Shown piece by piece: positions 8,589 to 17,007 of a stretch of 23,031 nt of DNA. The stretch's first letter is position 1. Every line of letters begins with the position of its first letter. The stretch is from Minisyncoccota bacterium. Its GTDB lineage: Bacteria; Patescibacteriota; Minisyncoccia; Phycocordibacterales; UBA2100. The notes under the pieces are model-generated. The model searched no databases. It was not told the DNA's origin and saw only the letters and a list, made by a program, of their open reading frames with translations. The translations under genes were made by a program, and so were the position numbers. The DNA is taken from NCBI GenBank assembly GCA_018061585.1, contig JAGOTU010000005.1:1-23031 (forward strand), in the 5' to 3' direction.

Positions 8589-9404
8589 ATGAGCAATTTG
8601 AATCAATCGACCATGCGCGCGCTCGCACTTCTTGCGCTCGCGATCGCTATTATCCTCGGGGGGTATTTCTATCAAAACTCTCGGCAGGCTGCTTCGGTTA
8701 CGCTTGATACAGCTGCGTCGTCTACGGATGGCATGTTTTCCGCTGTTGCGCCCGGACAGGACACGACTCGAGGTACGACAAATATCATTCCGATAACCGC
8801 AGAGGCGACCTACAAATCGCCCGCGTATCCAAAAACTCTTTCGTTCTCCATCAAACTTTCTGATTCTGAAAAAAGTACAATTCAAAAGGCTTATGGAGTA
8901 GTTGTGGGTGATCTCACTGAGGACAGGTACGACTTCAATGCGTGGATCAATCTCGGCACGCTCAATCTCATGGCGGGTAACTACAAGGCCGCCGAGACGA
9001 TATGGCAGTTTGCATCAACACAGTGGCCGACGAATCAAGCCTCCCATAACAACCTCGGCGACCTGTACATGAACTATCTCAAGGACTATCCGAAGGCGGA
9101 AACAGAATATCTCGCAGGGATAAAAAATAAGCCGGGTGACCCAAATCCGTACAAGAACTTATTCACGATGTATTCGGACACGTCGTACAAACCCACCAAC
9201 ACCGCTGCTGAAGATATTCTCAGAAAAGGAATCACAGCCGTACCGACATCTGTTGATCTCAAATACATGCTCGCGGTCTGGTACAAGAAACTCGGTCGTA
9301 CACAAGAGGCAACCGCGCAGTTCCAAACAGCTATCAACGAGGCCAACAAGCAGGGCCTGACACAAGTCGCGGCACAGATCAAAACCGACGCTGGTATCAA
9401 GTAG
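8589..9404 (+). CDS. Membrane-anchored TPR-repeat protein
   Basis: A 271-aa protein with one N-terminal hydrophobic segment (about residues 10-27, ALALLALAIAIILGGYFY), probably an uncleaved anchor. A Ser/Thr linker leads to an extracytoplasmic helical domain. From about residue 115 there are tetratricopeptide-like units: NAWINLGTLNLMAGNYKAAETIW, then SHNNLGDLYMNYLKDYPKAE with its EYLAGIKNKPGDP helix. A final unit near 228-260 reads LKYMLAVWYKKLGRTQEATAQF. TPR arrays bind other proteins, so I infer a scaffold in the envelope. The start at 8589 follows from the position of the -10 hexamer; 8577 would add MMAT. It is transcribed alone between two strong terminators. The partner is unknown. Confidence 0.85.
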   Translation: MSNLNQSTMRALALLALAIAIILGGYFYQNSRQAASVTLDTAASSTDGMFSAVAPGQDTTRGTTNIIPITAEATYKSPAYPKTLSFSIKLSDSEKSTIQKAYGVVVGDLTEDRYDFNAWINLGTLNLMAGNYKAAETIWQFASTQWPTNQASHNNLGDLYMNYLKDYPKAETEYLAGIKNKPGDPNPYKNLFTMYSDTSYKPTNTAAEDILRKGITAVPTSVDLKYMLAVWYKKLGRTQEATAQFQTAINEANKQGLTQVAAQIKTDAGIK

Positions 9405-9423
9405 GGGAGCGCTCGGTGACCCC

Positions 9424-9460
9424 AAAACAACCGCTCGAGAGATCGTAGAGCGGTTGTTTT
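9424..9460 (+). terminator. Terminator of the TPR gene
   Basis: A perfect 13-bp stem, AAAACAACCGCTC (9424-9436) and GAGCGGTTGTTTT (9448-9460), with an 11-base loop. Confidence 0.88.
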
Positions 9461-9499
9461 GTTGTGCCGGTAGTGTCTGATGCAGGGTTGGAAATCCGC

Positions 9500-9505
9500 T
9501 ATACT
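9500..9505 (+). promoter_or_regulatory. -10 element of the histidine kinase gene
   Basis: TATACT ends 11 bases before ATG 9517, giving a leader of about 5 nt or fewer. CTGATG (9477-9482) at 17 bases is a weak -35. Confidence 0.45.
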
Positions 9506-9516
9506 TTGGTCATACC

Positions 9517-10884
9517 ATGAACGAGCTTTTTGATCGTATAGGCGCGGCCCTCAAGAAGATCAGAGATAATCCGCAGCTCATTTACACGGTTGCGATCGCG
9601 GCGCTCATTGTGCTGTCTTTCGTATTCATGGCGAACCGCTTTATCGGTATCGCCACCGACGCCCAAGAGCGTCTCGTGAACGTACGGATCGGTTCTCTGC
9701 AGGATGCGTTCGTTTCATTCGCTATCGATCACATTCAGGACCCTGCGTATCTGAACGCGCGAATTGCGGAGATAGTGCAGCAGAACGAGACCATCACACA
9801 TTTCAGGATCATTCAGAAGCAGCAGGTGTTCACGACAGCAACGACCACTGCCTACATCATTATCGCGTCGAACGATCTCACCGAGATCGGCCAGGCTGAT
9901 CCCGATGCGGAATTTCTGTATTCATTCGTCTCCGGCGATCCGGACCACTCGGTCACTACACAGGCGAGTGCAGGGAATGAGCGGTTCTTTAACACGGCAC
10001 GCGCGATCGCGGATATGCAGAACAATGTCGTAGCGGCGGCGCTCACTACACAAACCTTATCCGAAGCGGACAAATCCATTGAGCGCACCATCGAGAACAG
10101 TATCTATCTGCTGGTCGTGGTCATTGTAATGATCCTGCTCCTGTTCCTTCGACATTCCCGGATCATCGACTACATGGATCTGTACAAGCGGCTCAAAGAA
10201 GTCGACCAGCTCAAGGATGATTTCATATCGATGGCGTCGCACGAACTGCGTACGCCGCTCACGATCATACGCGGCTATACGGAAAGCCTGCGGGACGATA
10301 CGGGGCTGTCCGATTCCTCCATTTCACAGATCGACAAGATCGACACAAGCGCCAAGAATCTTGATGCCCTTATTTCTGACATGCTTGATGTGTCCCGGAT
10401 CGAGCAGGGTCGCATGAAATTCAATATATCGACGTTCGATCCCAAGGAGATGATCGGAGAGATCGTGGGTTCGTTCGATCTCGTCGCCAAGAACAAGTCA
10501 CTCGCGCTTTCATTCAAGGACGGGGAGTCCGCGGGGATGATAGCGGCGGATAAGGATCACTTGCGCCAGATCCTCGTGAACCTTATCGGGAACGCGGTTA
10601 AATACACGAAAAAGGGCGAAGTAGAAGTTACGCGCACGGTAGAGAGAGGGAATGTCATCATTCGTATCCGTGACACCGGAATTGGCATCAATGCAAAGGA
10701 TCGCGACAAATTGTTCGAAAAGTTCTACCGCATCCGCTCCAAGGAGACCGAGGGCATCACCGGCACAGGCCTCGGGCTTTGGATAACTACAGAACTTGTT
10801 CGCCAGATGCACGGTACAATTTCAGTTGAGTCGATCGAGGGAATAGGATCACACTTCATTCTCTCATTTCCCGTCGTCCGCTAG
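9517..10884 (+). CDS. Membrane sensor histidine kinase
   Basis: A 455-aa two-component sensor. TM1 lies at about residues 22-41. An extracytoplasmic sensor region of about 150 residues has no recognised domain. TM2 lies at about 194-212, followed by a short helix linker. The HisKA dimerisation domain carries the phospho-acceptor H242 in DDFISMASHELRTPL. The HATPase domain has the N box LRQILVNLIGNAVKYT (N359), the G1 box RDTGIGI (D386) and the G2 box GTGLGLWI (about 416-423), so all catalytic motifs are intact. No response regulator gene lies beside it, so its partner is elsewhere. The next gene, a surface protein, starts 4 bases after its stop and must be on the same mRNA. A kinase coupled to an envelope protein suggests sensing of an extracellular or cell-wall cue; the signal is unknown. 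Confidence 0.94.
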   Translation: MNELFDRIGAALKKIRDNPQLIYTVAIAALIVLSFVFMANRFIGIATDAQERLVNVRIGSLQDAFVSFAIDHIQDPAYLNARIAEIVQQNETITHFRIIQKQQVFTTATTTAYIIIASNDLTEIGQADPDAEFLYSFVSGDPDHSVTTQASAGNERFFNTARAIADMQNNVVAAALTTQTLSEADKSIERTIENSIYLLVVVIVMILLLFLRHSRIIDYMDLYKRLKEVDQLKDDFISMASHELRTPLTIIRGYTESLRDDTGLSDSSISQIDKIDTSAKNLDALISDMLDVSRIEQGRMKFNISTFDPKEMIGEIVGSFDLVAKNKSLALSFKDGESAGMIAADKDHLRQILVNLIGNAVKYTKKGEVEVTRTVERGNVIIRIRDTGIGINAKDRDKLFEKFYRIRSKETEGITGTGLGLWITTELVRQMHGTISVESIEGIGSHFILSFPVVR

Positions 10885-10888
10885 AACT

Positions 10889-13078
10889 ATGAGTGCAAAC
10901 CCTACAAGCATCATCCGCAGAACAGAGGTCGTCATTCTGACGATCTGCGTTGTCATGACCGCGATGCTTTACGCTACCAATATCGCCGGCGCAGAGGGAA
11001 CGATGATTGGTAGTGCGATAACGACCACCGGTACCGTCGGCGGTGCCCTCAGTACAACAGATACAAACGTACAGGGCGCCGTGCAGACAACAGTCACTCA
11101 AGTTCTTCCGGCTGTCGAGATAACGGCCACGCCTGATCTGTGTGATAGCGGCAGCATCAATCTTGCCTGGAATGCGGTCGCTAATGCGGACGGGTATCGG
11201 CTATTCCGCGATTCGACAGGGAATGCGATATACGAGGGGACAAGGCGCTCGCATGTTGATTCAGGGCTCGCGAACGGGTCAAATCACATGTACTACATCC
11301 AGGCGTTCAGATCCGGATTCACTTCGAGCAATGACTCGCTAATGGCTATGGCTCCGATCGCGTGCCCGACGGTTATAGAGCCGTATGGAGGAGACGCTCC
11401 CACTGGCACGAGTATCACCGGGACTGGCACAACTGGAACAGCGCTACCGGTCGCGAAGAACCTTACGGCAATGCTTGATACGGCGGTAGAAAAAGGAGTT
11501 GTGCTTACGTGGAGCTCGGATCCCGGAGCAGGGAGTTTTGGAGTATTCCGCAGGATCCTGGGGACCGACTTTGTCGTGATCGGCACCGTGCTTGCGCCGA
11601 CACATCGATTCGTAGATAAGCAACTTATGCCGGGAACGCAGTACGAATATCAAGTGCGTGTATGTTCCTCGGCGGGGTGCTCAACACCTTCAAATGTGGT
11701 TGGTGTATCAACTCCGGCGGTTACCGTTCAACCGGTGATCACAACGGCCGCAACACCCACTCCCGCGAAGGCTCCCGCGGCTCAGACTAATGTGACCGAT
11801 CCCGTCCCGGTTTCCCCGCTAGTGACGACCGTCGTGAAGTCAGCACCCACAACGGTAGTTCAACCGGCTCCGGTGCAGATCAGACCCACGACGTTCTCAC
11901 CGACGACGATCACAACGATTCCGTCGCAGACTTCTCCAATTCGGAATACCACAAATCTGCGTTTCCAGTCAGAGACGCAAGCCGCAGTGCCGTCGAACTC
12001 GGCTCCGCCATCACAGATAGTTGCATCAATGCAGGCGATAGCAGAAACAGTTTCGATCTCCCGGTCGGCAGTGAATACCGAGCGCGACAACTTGATCGCG
12101 GCGATCGATGCACACATCGAAACTGTGCGACGGATCACACCGGCCGATCAATTCGCGGAGCAGGAGAACACTGTCCGCGCGATCCGTGAGGCACTCGTAT
12201 CAGATATCGATAACACGCTCGGACGCGGCGCAGGCATAACCCCGAAAGACGAAGCTCGTTTGCAAGCGGCGATCAGGGACGGATTTGCGGTTATCGGCCG
12301 CGCAGCCGCGATCGATCCACGTGTGCCGGATACTTCCCGCCAGCTCGTGACCGATTCGATTGGATCACTCGCGCGAGTGTCCCAAGATGCGATTGCGTCG
12401 CTCCAGGCGGCAGGGGCAGGAGATCTGTACAAAGATACGAACAGCGACGGGATTTCTGACTTCGATTCAGTACATATTTATAATCTTGATCCGATCAAGC
12501 CCAGTCCGGTGACCGTTGTAGACGGACGCACGCTCACGGCAGGGGACAAAGTGCTCCTCGGATATGATCCGACAGCAAACGTGCTCATGGCGGTCCCGCG
12601 CGAAGAGCCGGAGCTCTCGCTCGCACCTGAAACTACCGTGTACACCGTCGCGGACGTGCAATTGAATCCGCAGAAGCTGGTAACGTTCAGCGGCACCGCG
12701 CTTCCGAATAGCTACGTGACGCTCTACATCTACTCAACTCCGATAGTGGTAACGGTAAAGACCGACAGCAGCGGCAAGTGGAAATACACAGTGGATAGGG
12801 AACTGGAATCCGGTGAGCACAAGATCTATGCGGCGAGCGTGGATAACACGGGCAGGATCGTCGCAAAGACGGTGGCAATTCCATTCACCAAGACCGCAGA
12901 AGCGGCCACGCTGGACACCGTGCCATCGCTCGGTGCAGCTCGGGTAGAAAAGCCGAGCCTCACCAACAACCGCGCCGCGCTCCCACTCATCGCAATATCG
13001 ATCCTGTTCATCATCGGAGCGCTCTACGTTATGGGCAAAGATCGCACCCCCAAGAATCCGACCCCCACCGCCGCCTAG
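10889..13078 (+). CDS. Fibronectin-III / Ig-like surface protein with both ends hydrophobic
   Basis: A 729-aa protein. A hydrophobic segment at about residues 14-34 acts as signal peptide or anchor. Two fibronectin type III domains follow (about 85-155 and 188-277, with GYRLFRD and YEYQVRVCSSAGCSTPSN cores), then a Pro/Thr-rich stretch to about 380 and a helical region to about 510. A calcium-binding-type loop DTNSDGISDFDS lies at 516-527, of the kind found in thrombospondin-3/dockerin repeats. A bacterial Ig-like domain spans about 580-675 (VTFSGTALPNSYVTLYIYS through GEHKIYAASVDNTG). A C-terminal membrane helix (about 695-715, ALPLIAISILFIIGALYVMG) precedes a basic tail. It overlaps the convergent gene by 4 bases at the stops and is co-transcribed with the kinase. 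I infer a membrane-anchored adhesin or a ligand for the sensor. Confidence 0.85.
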   Translation: MSANPTSIIRRTEVVILTICVVMTAMLYATNIAGAEGTMIGSAITTTGTVGGALSTTDTNVQGAVQTTVTQVLPAVEITATPDLCDSGSINLAWNAVANADGYRLFRDSTGNAIYEGTRRSHVDSGLANGSNHMYYIQAFRSGFTSSNDSLMAMAPIACPTVIEPYGGDAPTGTSITGTGTTGTALPVAKNLTAMLDTAVEKGVVLTWSSDPGAGSFGVFRRILGTDFVVIGTVLAPTHRFVDKQLMPGTQYEYQVRVCSSAGCSTPSNVVGVSTPAVTVQPVITTAATPTPAKAPAAQTNVTDPVPVSPLVTTVVKSAPTTVVQPAPVQIRPTTFSPTTITTIPSQTSPIRNTTNLRFQSETQAAVPSNSAPPSQIVASMQAIAETVSISRSAVNTERDNLIAAIDAHIETVRRITPADQFAEQENTVRAIREALVSDIDNTLGRGAGITPKDEARLQAAIRDGFAVIGRAAAIDPRVPDTSRQLVTDSIGSLARVSQDAIASLQAAGAGDLYKDTNSDGISDFDSVHIYNLDPIKPSPVTVVDGRTLTAGDKVLLGYDPTANVLMAVPREEPELSLAPETTVYTVADVQLNPQKLVTFSGTALPNSYVTLYIYSTPIVVTVKTDSSGKWKYTVDRELESGEHKIYAASVDNTGRIVAKTVAIPFTKTAEAATLDTVPSLGAARVEKPSLTNNRAALPLIAISILFIIGALYVMGKDRTPKNPTPTAA

Positions 13079-13623
13079 CGCCGCTTTAACCCGAACCGCC
13101 CGCGCAGCGCGCGATCGTTTTCTATCGTATCGGCGATAATATACAAAACCTCTTTCCCGAGTCCGTAATCCGCTTTCAGGAGCGTGATCAGATCTTCGCA
13201 ATCGTAGGGAAACACCCATACAGAATCCTGTAGTCGTTCGAACCCGATCTCTCGCAGGGTCTGCCGCAGCCTCGTCCTTTGCGCACTCCGCGCCTGCGAA
13301 ATATCAAAACTCACCAATCTCCATTTCCCATCCCACCTCTTTGATCGAGCGACCATCATGCGGCCACGTGAAAGAAAATTCTCGCCGGCCGTCGTTAGCT
13401 TTAGAAACGATTTTCCGTTTCGGAGCTCCCAAGTAACGAGCCCCTTTTTTTCAAGTAGTTTGGCCGAACTGTGAACTGATTGGGAGGTGTATCGTTTTTT
13501 AAACAACTGAAGAAGATTGGGAGCGACCACAGCCAGTGCGATGACACCGGCGACCTCGAGGGAGGTGAGTATCGCGGCCTGGAGTTCACTCCTCCTTGTT
13601 CTAGTTCTCAAATCATTCTCCAT
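13075..13623 (-). CDS. PaaX-like winged-helix protein with a Cas2-like C-terminal domain
   Basis: 182 aa from ATG 13623; an upstream in-frame ATG at 13635 would make 186. Residues about 10-40 hold a hydrophobic helix (SLEVAGVIALAVVAPNLLQLF). A winged-helix segment (about 45-90, SSAKLLEKKGLVTWELRNGKSFLKLT) follows. Residues about 96-182 have the ferredoxin-like pattern shared by PaaX C-domains and Cas2: KWRLVSFDIS with the Asp of strand 1, QRTRLRQTLREIGFERLQDSVWVFPY, and the closing KEVLYIIADTIENDRALRGRFGL. Such proteins are often annotated as Cas2 in Patescibacteria, but no CRISPR array or other cas gene is here, so I call it a regulator-like protein of unknown role. I chose 13623 because TATGAT ends 7 bases upstream on this strand, at the edge of the 36-bp palindrome. 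Confidence 0.8.
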   Translation of the reverse strand: MENDLRTRTRRSELQAAILTSLEVAGVIALAVVAPNLLQLFKKRYTSQSVHSSAKLLEKKGLVTWELRNGKSFLKLTTAGENFLSRGRMMVARSKRWDGKWRLVSFDISQARSAQRTRLRQTLREIGFERLQDSVWVFPYDCEDLITLLKADYGLGKEVLYIIADTIENDRALRGRFGLKRR

Positions 13624-13630
13624 TTCTGAC

Positions 13631-13666
13631 ATCATAATAAGAATCCTATAGGATTCTTATTATGAT
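13631..13666. promoter_or_regulatory. Perfect 36-bp palindrome, likely operator
   Basis: ATCATAATAAGAATCC (13631-13646), a TATA centre (13647-13650) and the exact inverse GGATTCTTATTATGAT (13651-13666). Each edge carries a TATGAT hexamer, one per strand pointing outward, so it contains -10-like sequences for both the leftward PaaX-like gene and rightward transcription. There is no T-tract. A dimeric winged-helix protein encoded next to it is the obvious candidate ligand; binding is inferred. Confidence 0.75.
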
Positions 13667-13697
13667 AATCGTCTAAATTGACGGGGGTGGGGATAGC

Positions 13698-13726
13698 TTG
13701 ATGAAGGACTCATATGTGGGCATAAT
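13698..13726 (+). promoter_or_regulatory. Promoter of the LCAT-like hydrolase gene
   Basis: TTGATG (13698-13703), exactly 17 bases, CATAAT (13721-13726). The -10 ends 9 bases before ATG 13736, so the mRNA should begin at or within about 3 nt of the start codon. Confidence 0.65.
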
Positions 13727-13735
13727 GCTGCCCAT

Positions 13736-16579
13736 ATGAAGGGGAGGCTGATCGTCGCCGGATTCCTCGTAGCGCTCGGTACGCCGTTTGCGGCGTTTGG
13801 GGATGTGATCAAGGAGCAGCCTGTATTTTCCGGCGTGGAGCATATCGGTGGGGATGTACCGCTCGTATTTAGCGGGGCGTCTCAGCGCACGCCATCTCTT
13901 TTGTCGCTCTTTTCTGCGACAGGAACGGTGCGAACAGCAAAGATTCGTTACGACATGACAGCGTGGTCGAACCCGAATGGGTTGCAGCTATATCTCTACG
14001 AGTGCCCGCTCAAGCCGGGGGACAGCTTGCCTCAGTGCCGCAAGATCGTTGCTCGAGACGCCGCTCTCGCGTGGGATGGTACGTTGATCCATCCGCCGGT
14101 AGCAAACACCGGTGAGATGACCATTGATTTTAATTCGGCCCAGGCGATAGGTTTTGGAGATCACGAGTTCACTGACGGCGTTCCGCTGAATCCCGATCGA
14201 GGCTACAGACTCGAGGGTGTATTCGATCCGAACTCCCATACGATCGACGTCTACGGTATGCCGGGGGAGACGGGCGGATTCTTTCCGTACTTCAAACTTG
14301 AAGGAGACGTTCCGACATCTACTCCTGCAACCTCCACGCCTCCCACCTGTACCGAAAACTGCAATTCCAATGTGATGTTCCTGCCGGGGATTCAAGGGAC
14401 TCGTCTATACGCACCGGGCGTTCCCTTTGAAGATCAGCTCTGGGAACCAAATAATGAGGGCGACATTCAAGACTTATTCTTAGACTCGGAAGGAGAGAGT
14501 ATTCGGGACGACGTGTATGTAAAAGAGAGTGGCGTTATTGATGATATTCCTGTTACCGGATCGAATATATACAAATCATTTTTGAATGATCTGGAGGAGT
14601 GGAAAACAACTGAGAATTTGATCGGAGACTATCGTGTAGTTGCGTATGATTGGCGCCTATCAATCGATGATATTTTGACCTACGGTCGTCAGGACGGAGA
14701 CAAGATCTACTATTCTGGTAGCAATCGTGCGACGAGCACACCGTATATCCTCCAAGAATTGCGTCGACTTGCGGCGACCTCTAGGAACGGAAAGGTCACG
14801 ATCGTAGCCCACTCAAATGGCGGATTGGTGGCAAAGGCATTGCTCCAACAATTGGAAGCAACTAGCGACCCGCTTCTGGACGCGGTCGATAAATTGATCT
14901 TAATTGCGGTTCCGCAGACGGGGACTGTTCAGGCGATAGGCGCAGCGCTCCATGGCTACGACATTGCTCTGCCGGCGGATTGGCTGCCGTTGTTACTTGA
15001 TCCTCAAACAGGACGCGCTTTCGTCGGCACGTCCCCGATGATGTATCACTTGCTTCCATCCAGCGGATATCAAAGCGGCGACGGATCGACGGTAGGCACG
15101 CCAACGGTGACCTTTGACGTAAGTGAAAAAACAACCGCATTCAACGCCGCTTACGGGACAACTATCGATAACAGCTCAGAGCTAAAGAATTTCCTTTCAG
15201 GAAGTGAGGGTAGGCCGCAGCCTGATTTTGATGACGTAAAGAACCCTAGCCGTTTATCGCCGGCACTTCTGCAGTACGCCGAATCTGTGCACTCGAACAT
15301 AGATACATGGATTCCACCGGCTTCAATGCAGGTGCACGAGATCGCCGGTTGGGGGATTCCAACACTTGGCAGTATCAGATATTGGACAGGAAAAGAATGT
15401 ATTGAAAGGACCCTTCTGGGCACATGTACACGAAAAGTTCCAAAACTTCTGTATACTCCGCAGGTTGTAATCGACGGAGACGGTGTAGTCGTCACTCCGA
15501 GCGCCCTCGCGATACCAACCAACAACAATGTTAGCCGGTCTTGGTTGAATCTAGAGGTGCTTAATCAGCCTGTGTTGTCAGCGGATCGCGACCATCCGGA
15601 TCTGCTTGAGGTGGGTTCTCTAAGAGATTTTGTATCGAATACTATTTCAGGGACAAGCAACACTCTGCCCGAGTTTATGTATTCAGCTCAGCCTCTGTCA
15701 GATGGTGAGACACGGCTCGAGTTTGTTCTGCATTCACCGCTTAGTTTGTCTGTAACTGACGGGATGGGACATCATGTAAATGCATCTGTATCTGATATCC
15801 CAGGGGCTGTTTACCGGCGATTTGGTGAGGTTCAATATATCTCCATACCTAAGTCGACACATCCGACACTCAATCTTTTAGGATTCGCGAACGGCTCGTA
15901 TACCCTTGAGATCAGGGAGGTGTCTGAAAACTCGACTGTGGCGAGCACAATATTTACTGGACTTCCCAGTTCAACATCGACTCATGTCGTCATGAATTTC
16001 CCGGATGGTAGCATTGAGAACGCAACGGAATTACAGGTAGATTATGATGGTAATGGGGACATCGACAGTTCCTTTAGACCTGTTTTGGGTGGTGTGGTGG
16101 AGCCTGAGACAGACGTCATATCGCCAGAGGCAATTCTTATTGTTAGCACTTCCACAAGAACTCTTCATATATCCGGTATTGATGATGTGTCATCAACCAC
16201 CGTTGTAACAGTTGGGGATAGTACTACGATCCGAGACGGGTCGGGGAATGAGACTGTTCTAAAGTTTAGAAACACTTTCACAAATGGGTATCTATCTTCT
16301 TCGAGACTCCTCAGCATTCGTTACGGAACGTCGACTGTAGTCTCGCTACCGACTTCTTTCGTCTACATATGGAACAGTAAAACAAATCCCGCTACACTAG
16401 TGAGCCAAACGGTAATCGTAGACAAGCAGTTCGTGATTGAAGCTCTTTATAACGTAAAAAGGAACCGGACCACGATTGTCGTCCTGAAAAGAAACATACC
16501 AATTCAGATCAAAACAGTTCCGGGACAAGTTTTGGTCAAACTCACAACCCAAGATGGAATGGTCACGTATTCGTGGTAG
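13736..16579 (+). CDS. Secreted LCAT-like alpha/beta hydrolase with a beta-rich C-terminus
   Basis: A 947-aa exported protein. The signal peptide is residues 1-22 (RLIVAGFLVALGTPFAAFG). Residues about 25-195 form a beta-rich region. A Thr-Pro linker leads to the catalytic part at about 215-620, which resembles the lecithin:cholesterol acyltransferase family. It opens with NVMFLPGIQGTRLY (strand, oxyanion region) and has RVVAYDWRLS and the nucleophile elbow VTIVAHSNGGLVAKAL with Ser360. Later, VIDGDGVVVTPSAL and RDHPDLLEV could supply the Asp/His region. The family transfers or releases acyl chains from phospholipids; substrate here is unknown. About 300 further residues are beta-rich, with an acidic DYDGNGDIDSSF loop that may bind calcium. 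A leaderless-type promoter precedes it and a small membrane-protein gene follows 19 bases after the stop. Confidence 0.82.
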   Translation: MKGRLIVAGFLVALGTPFAAFGDVIKEQPVFSGVEHIGGDVPLVFSGASQRTPSLLSLFSATGTVRTAKIRYDMTAWSNPNGLQLYLYECPLKPGDSLPQCRKIVARDAALAWDGTLIHPPVANTGEMTIDFNSAQAIGFGDHEFTDGVPLNPDRGYRLEGVFDPNSHTIDVYGMPGETGGFFPYFKLEGDVPTSTPATSTPPTCTENCNSNVMFLPGIQGTRLYAPGVPFEDQLWEPNNEGDIQDLFLDSEGESIRDDVYVKESGVIDDIPVTGSNIYKSFLNDLEEWKTTENLIGDYRVVAYDWRLSIDDILTYGRQDGDKIYYSGSNRATSTPYILQELRRLAATSRNGKVTIVAHSNGGLVAKALLQQLEATSDPLLDAVDKLILIAVPQTGTVQAIGAALHGYDIALPADWLPLLLDPQTGRAFVGTSPMMYHLLPSSGYQSGDGSTVGTPTVTFDVSEKTTAFNAAYGTTIDNSSELKNFLSGSEGRPQPDFDDVKNPSRLSPALLQYAESVHSNIDTWIPPASMQVHEIAGWGIPTLGSIRYWTGKECIERTLLGTCTRKVPKLLYTPQVVIDGDGVVVTPSALAIPTNNNVSRSWLNLEVLNQPVLSADRDHPDLLEVGSLRDFVSNTISGTSNTLPEFMYSAQPLSDGETRLEFVLHSPLSLSVTDGMGHHVNASVSDIPGAVYRRFGEVQYISIPKSTHPTLNLLGFANGSYTLEIREVSENSTVASTIFTGLPSSTSTHVVMNFPDGSIENATELQVDYDGNGDIDSSFRPVLGGVVEPETDVISPEAILIVSTSTRTLHISGIDDVSSTTVVTVGDSTTIRDGSGNETVLKFRNTFTNGYLSSSRLLSIRYGTSTVVSLPTSFVYIWNSKTNPATLVSQTVIVDKQFVIEALYNVKRNRTTIVVLKRNIPIQIKTVPGQVLVKLTTQDGMVTYSW

Positions 16580-16598
16580 CCTTTATTGCATGCGGCTA

Positions 16599-16991
16599 AT
16601 GACAAAAAATAGTATCTTGGTTGTTAGCTGTCTTGGGACCTTCTTTGTAGGACTGCTCTTTATACTCGGTCAGGAAAGCTGTTATGCGAACGACACTTGT
16701 AGGCAGTGGAGAATTGCACTAAGTCACGACAATTTTTCAGTTTTGATACTCTTTGTGCCAATGTTTCTATTATCTCTCGTTACTTACCGCATGGATGCGG
16801 GGGTATTTAATGCATGGAAGAATCTCCTTATCTGGACAATACCTGCCGCCATAGGTGTGATCCTTTTAGTTCCCGATAACGGGAGTTTTATGTGGTCCGA
16901 TCCAAAACTGTCGCTGTCAATATTATTTTCGGTAGCGTTTCTCTTTGGTTCGATTGCGATTATTTTCTGGAGGTCTCGAAACTCTTCATAG
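16599..16991 (+). CDS. Small multi-pass membrane protein, unknown
   Basis: A 130-aa protein with four predicted membrane helices: about residues 6-24, 45-65, 74-93 and 103-124. A two-Cys loop (ESCYANDTCRQW) lies after the first helix and probably faces outside, where it could form a disulfide. It is not recognised as a family. Start choice: ATG 16599 or 16590 (adds MRL); an earlier in-frame ATG at 16554 lies inside the hydrolase gene and is unlikely. It follows the hydrolase by 19 bases, so it is probably co-transcribed and might be a membrane partner; that is inference. Confidence 0.65.
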   Translation: MTKNSILVVSCLGTFFVGLLFILGQESCYANDTCRQWRIALSHDNFSVLILFVPMFLLSLVTYRMDAGVFNAWKNLLIWTIPAAIGVILLVPDNGSFMWSDPKLSLSILFSVAFLFGSIAIIFWRSRNSS

Positions 16992-16995
16992 GGTG

Positions 16996-17001
16996 TAGGA
17001 T
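16996..17001 (+). promoter_or_regulatory. Candidate -10 of the 17008 gene
   Basis: TAGGAT ends 6 bases before ATG 17008. The intervening GGGGG could alternatively act as a weak SD, so this case is ambiguous. Confidence 0.35.
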
Positions 17002-17007
17002 GGGGGA

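Noticed and set aside
13075..13623. Call as a CRISPR-system Cas2
   Set aside because: No array, cas1 or leader in the window; the winged-helix half points to PaaX-like proteins.
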